NCBI GenBank assembly: GCA_002104945.1
Contig: MCFH01000045.1
Location: 372,001-436,000, forward strand
DNA length: 64,000 bases
Reading direction: 5' to 3'
Source of the DNA: Piromyces finnis
Lineage: Eukaryota; Neocallimastigomycota; Neocallimastigomycetes; Neocallimastigales; Neocallimastigaceae
Shown: positions 63,960 through 64,000 of the stretch, piece by piece
Position numbering within the stretch: the stretch's first letter is position 1
Layout of the letters: each line of letters starts with the position of its first letter
Notes under the pieces: model-generated
The model's input: the letters and a program-made list of their open reading frames with translations, nothing else
Databases searched by the model: none
What the model was told of the DNA's origin: nothing
Position numbers and translations under genes: made by a program

Positions 63960-64000
63960 TGTTTTTCTCTTTTGTTTTTTATTTTTTGTTTTTGTTTTTG
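62916..64000. other. YAK1 upstream region with simple repeats
   Basis: AT-rich DNA with (AAT)n at about 63021-63050, CT/T tracts at about 63121-63170, a 30-T run at 63806-63835, (GTT)n at about 63842-63864 and (ATT)n at about 63905-63958. The Leu/Ile open stretch at 63263-63463 is repeat-driven. No gene is supported up to the window edge. The YAK1 promoter and 5' UTR are expected here. Confidence 0.55.

Overview
The window looks like nuclear DNA of an anaerobic gut fungus (Neocallimastigomycota). Non-coding DNA is extremely AT-rich and full of homopolymers, (ATT)n, (TTTA)n and (AT)n tracts. Genes have many short GT-AG introns and Asn-rich low-complexity proteins. The best taxonomic marker is a pyruvate formate-lyase gene with an N-terminal hydrogenosome-type presequence, closely resembling the Piromyces/Neocallimastix enzymes as I remember them. 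Genus cannot be settled from sequence alone.

Layout. 1-2553 (-): 5' part of an ABCA-type transporter running off the left edge. 4024-7753 (-): a six-exon, 976-aa orphan gene with a ~320-bp ATT array inside an intron. 8340-10527 (-): an 11-exon AMPK gamma subunit (SNF4). About 11.9-21.9 kb: a cluster of APE-type non-LTR retrotransposons, all on the minus strand. It holds one near full-length copy with a frame break (15760-21768), a second copy joined head-to-tail to its poly(A) tail (about 12536-15759), and older relics at both ends. 22451-24990 (-): pyruvate formate-lyase. 24991-35735: an almost gene-free AT-rich stretch with a few small tandem duplications. 35736-37769 (+): a secreted acidic protein made mostly of fifteen 37-residue repeats. 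39018-42410 (+): chaperonin subunit CCT3 (9 exons, 545 aa). 43639-47621 (-): a half-size ABC transporter of the ABCB6/HMT1 type (7 exons, 1017 aa). 49353-49967: a tRNA-derived SINE bounded by a 13-bp target-site duplication. 50468-56577 (-): a long WD40 plus coiled-coil protein broken by an apparent one-base deletion in an A6 run. 57542-62915 (-): a YAK1-type DYRK kinase (10 exons, 1471 aa) that includes a 17-nt microexon.

Exon models for the orphan gene, SNF4, PFL, CCT3, HMT1 and YAK1 were built by hand from GT-AG boundaries and reading phase, and each closes to a whole number of codons. SNF4 and YAK1 belong to energy and glucose/stress signalling and PFL is the main fermentative pyruvate-cleaving enzyme, but nothing here shows co-regulation; I treat their proximity as chance.

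The most unusual material is the retroelement biology. The LINE 5' leader is built of ~124-bp monomers, each carrying a TTGCGCAA-type palindrome. Two elements are joined directly at a poly(A) tail. One junction contains a ~30-bp patch copied from elsewhere in the element. The SINE carries about 40 nt matching the LINE near its 3' end.
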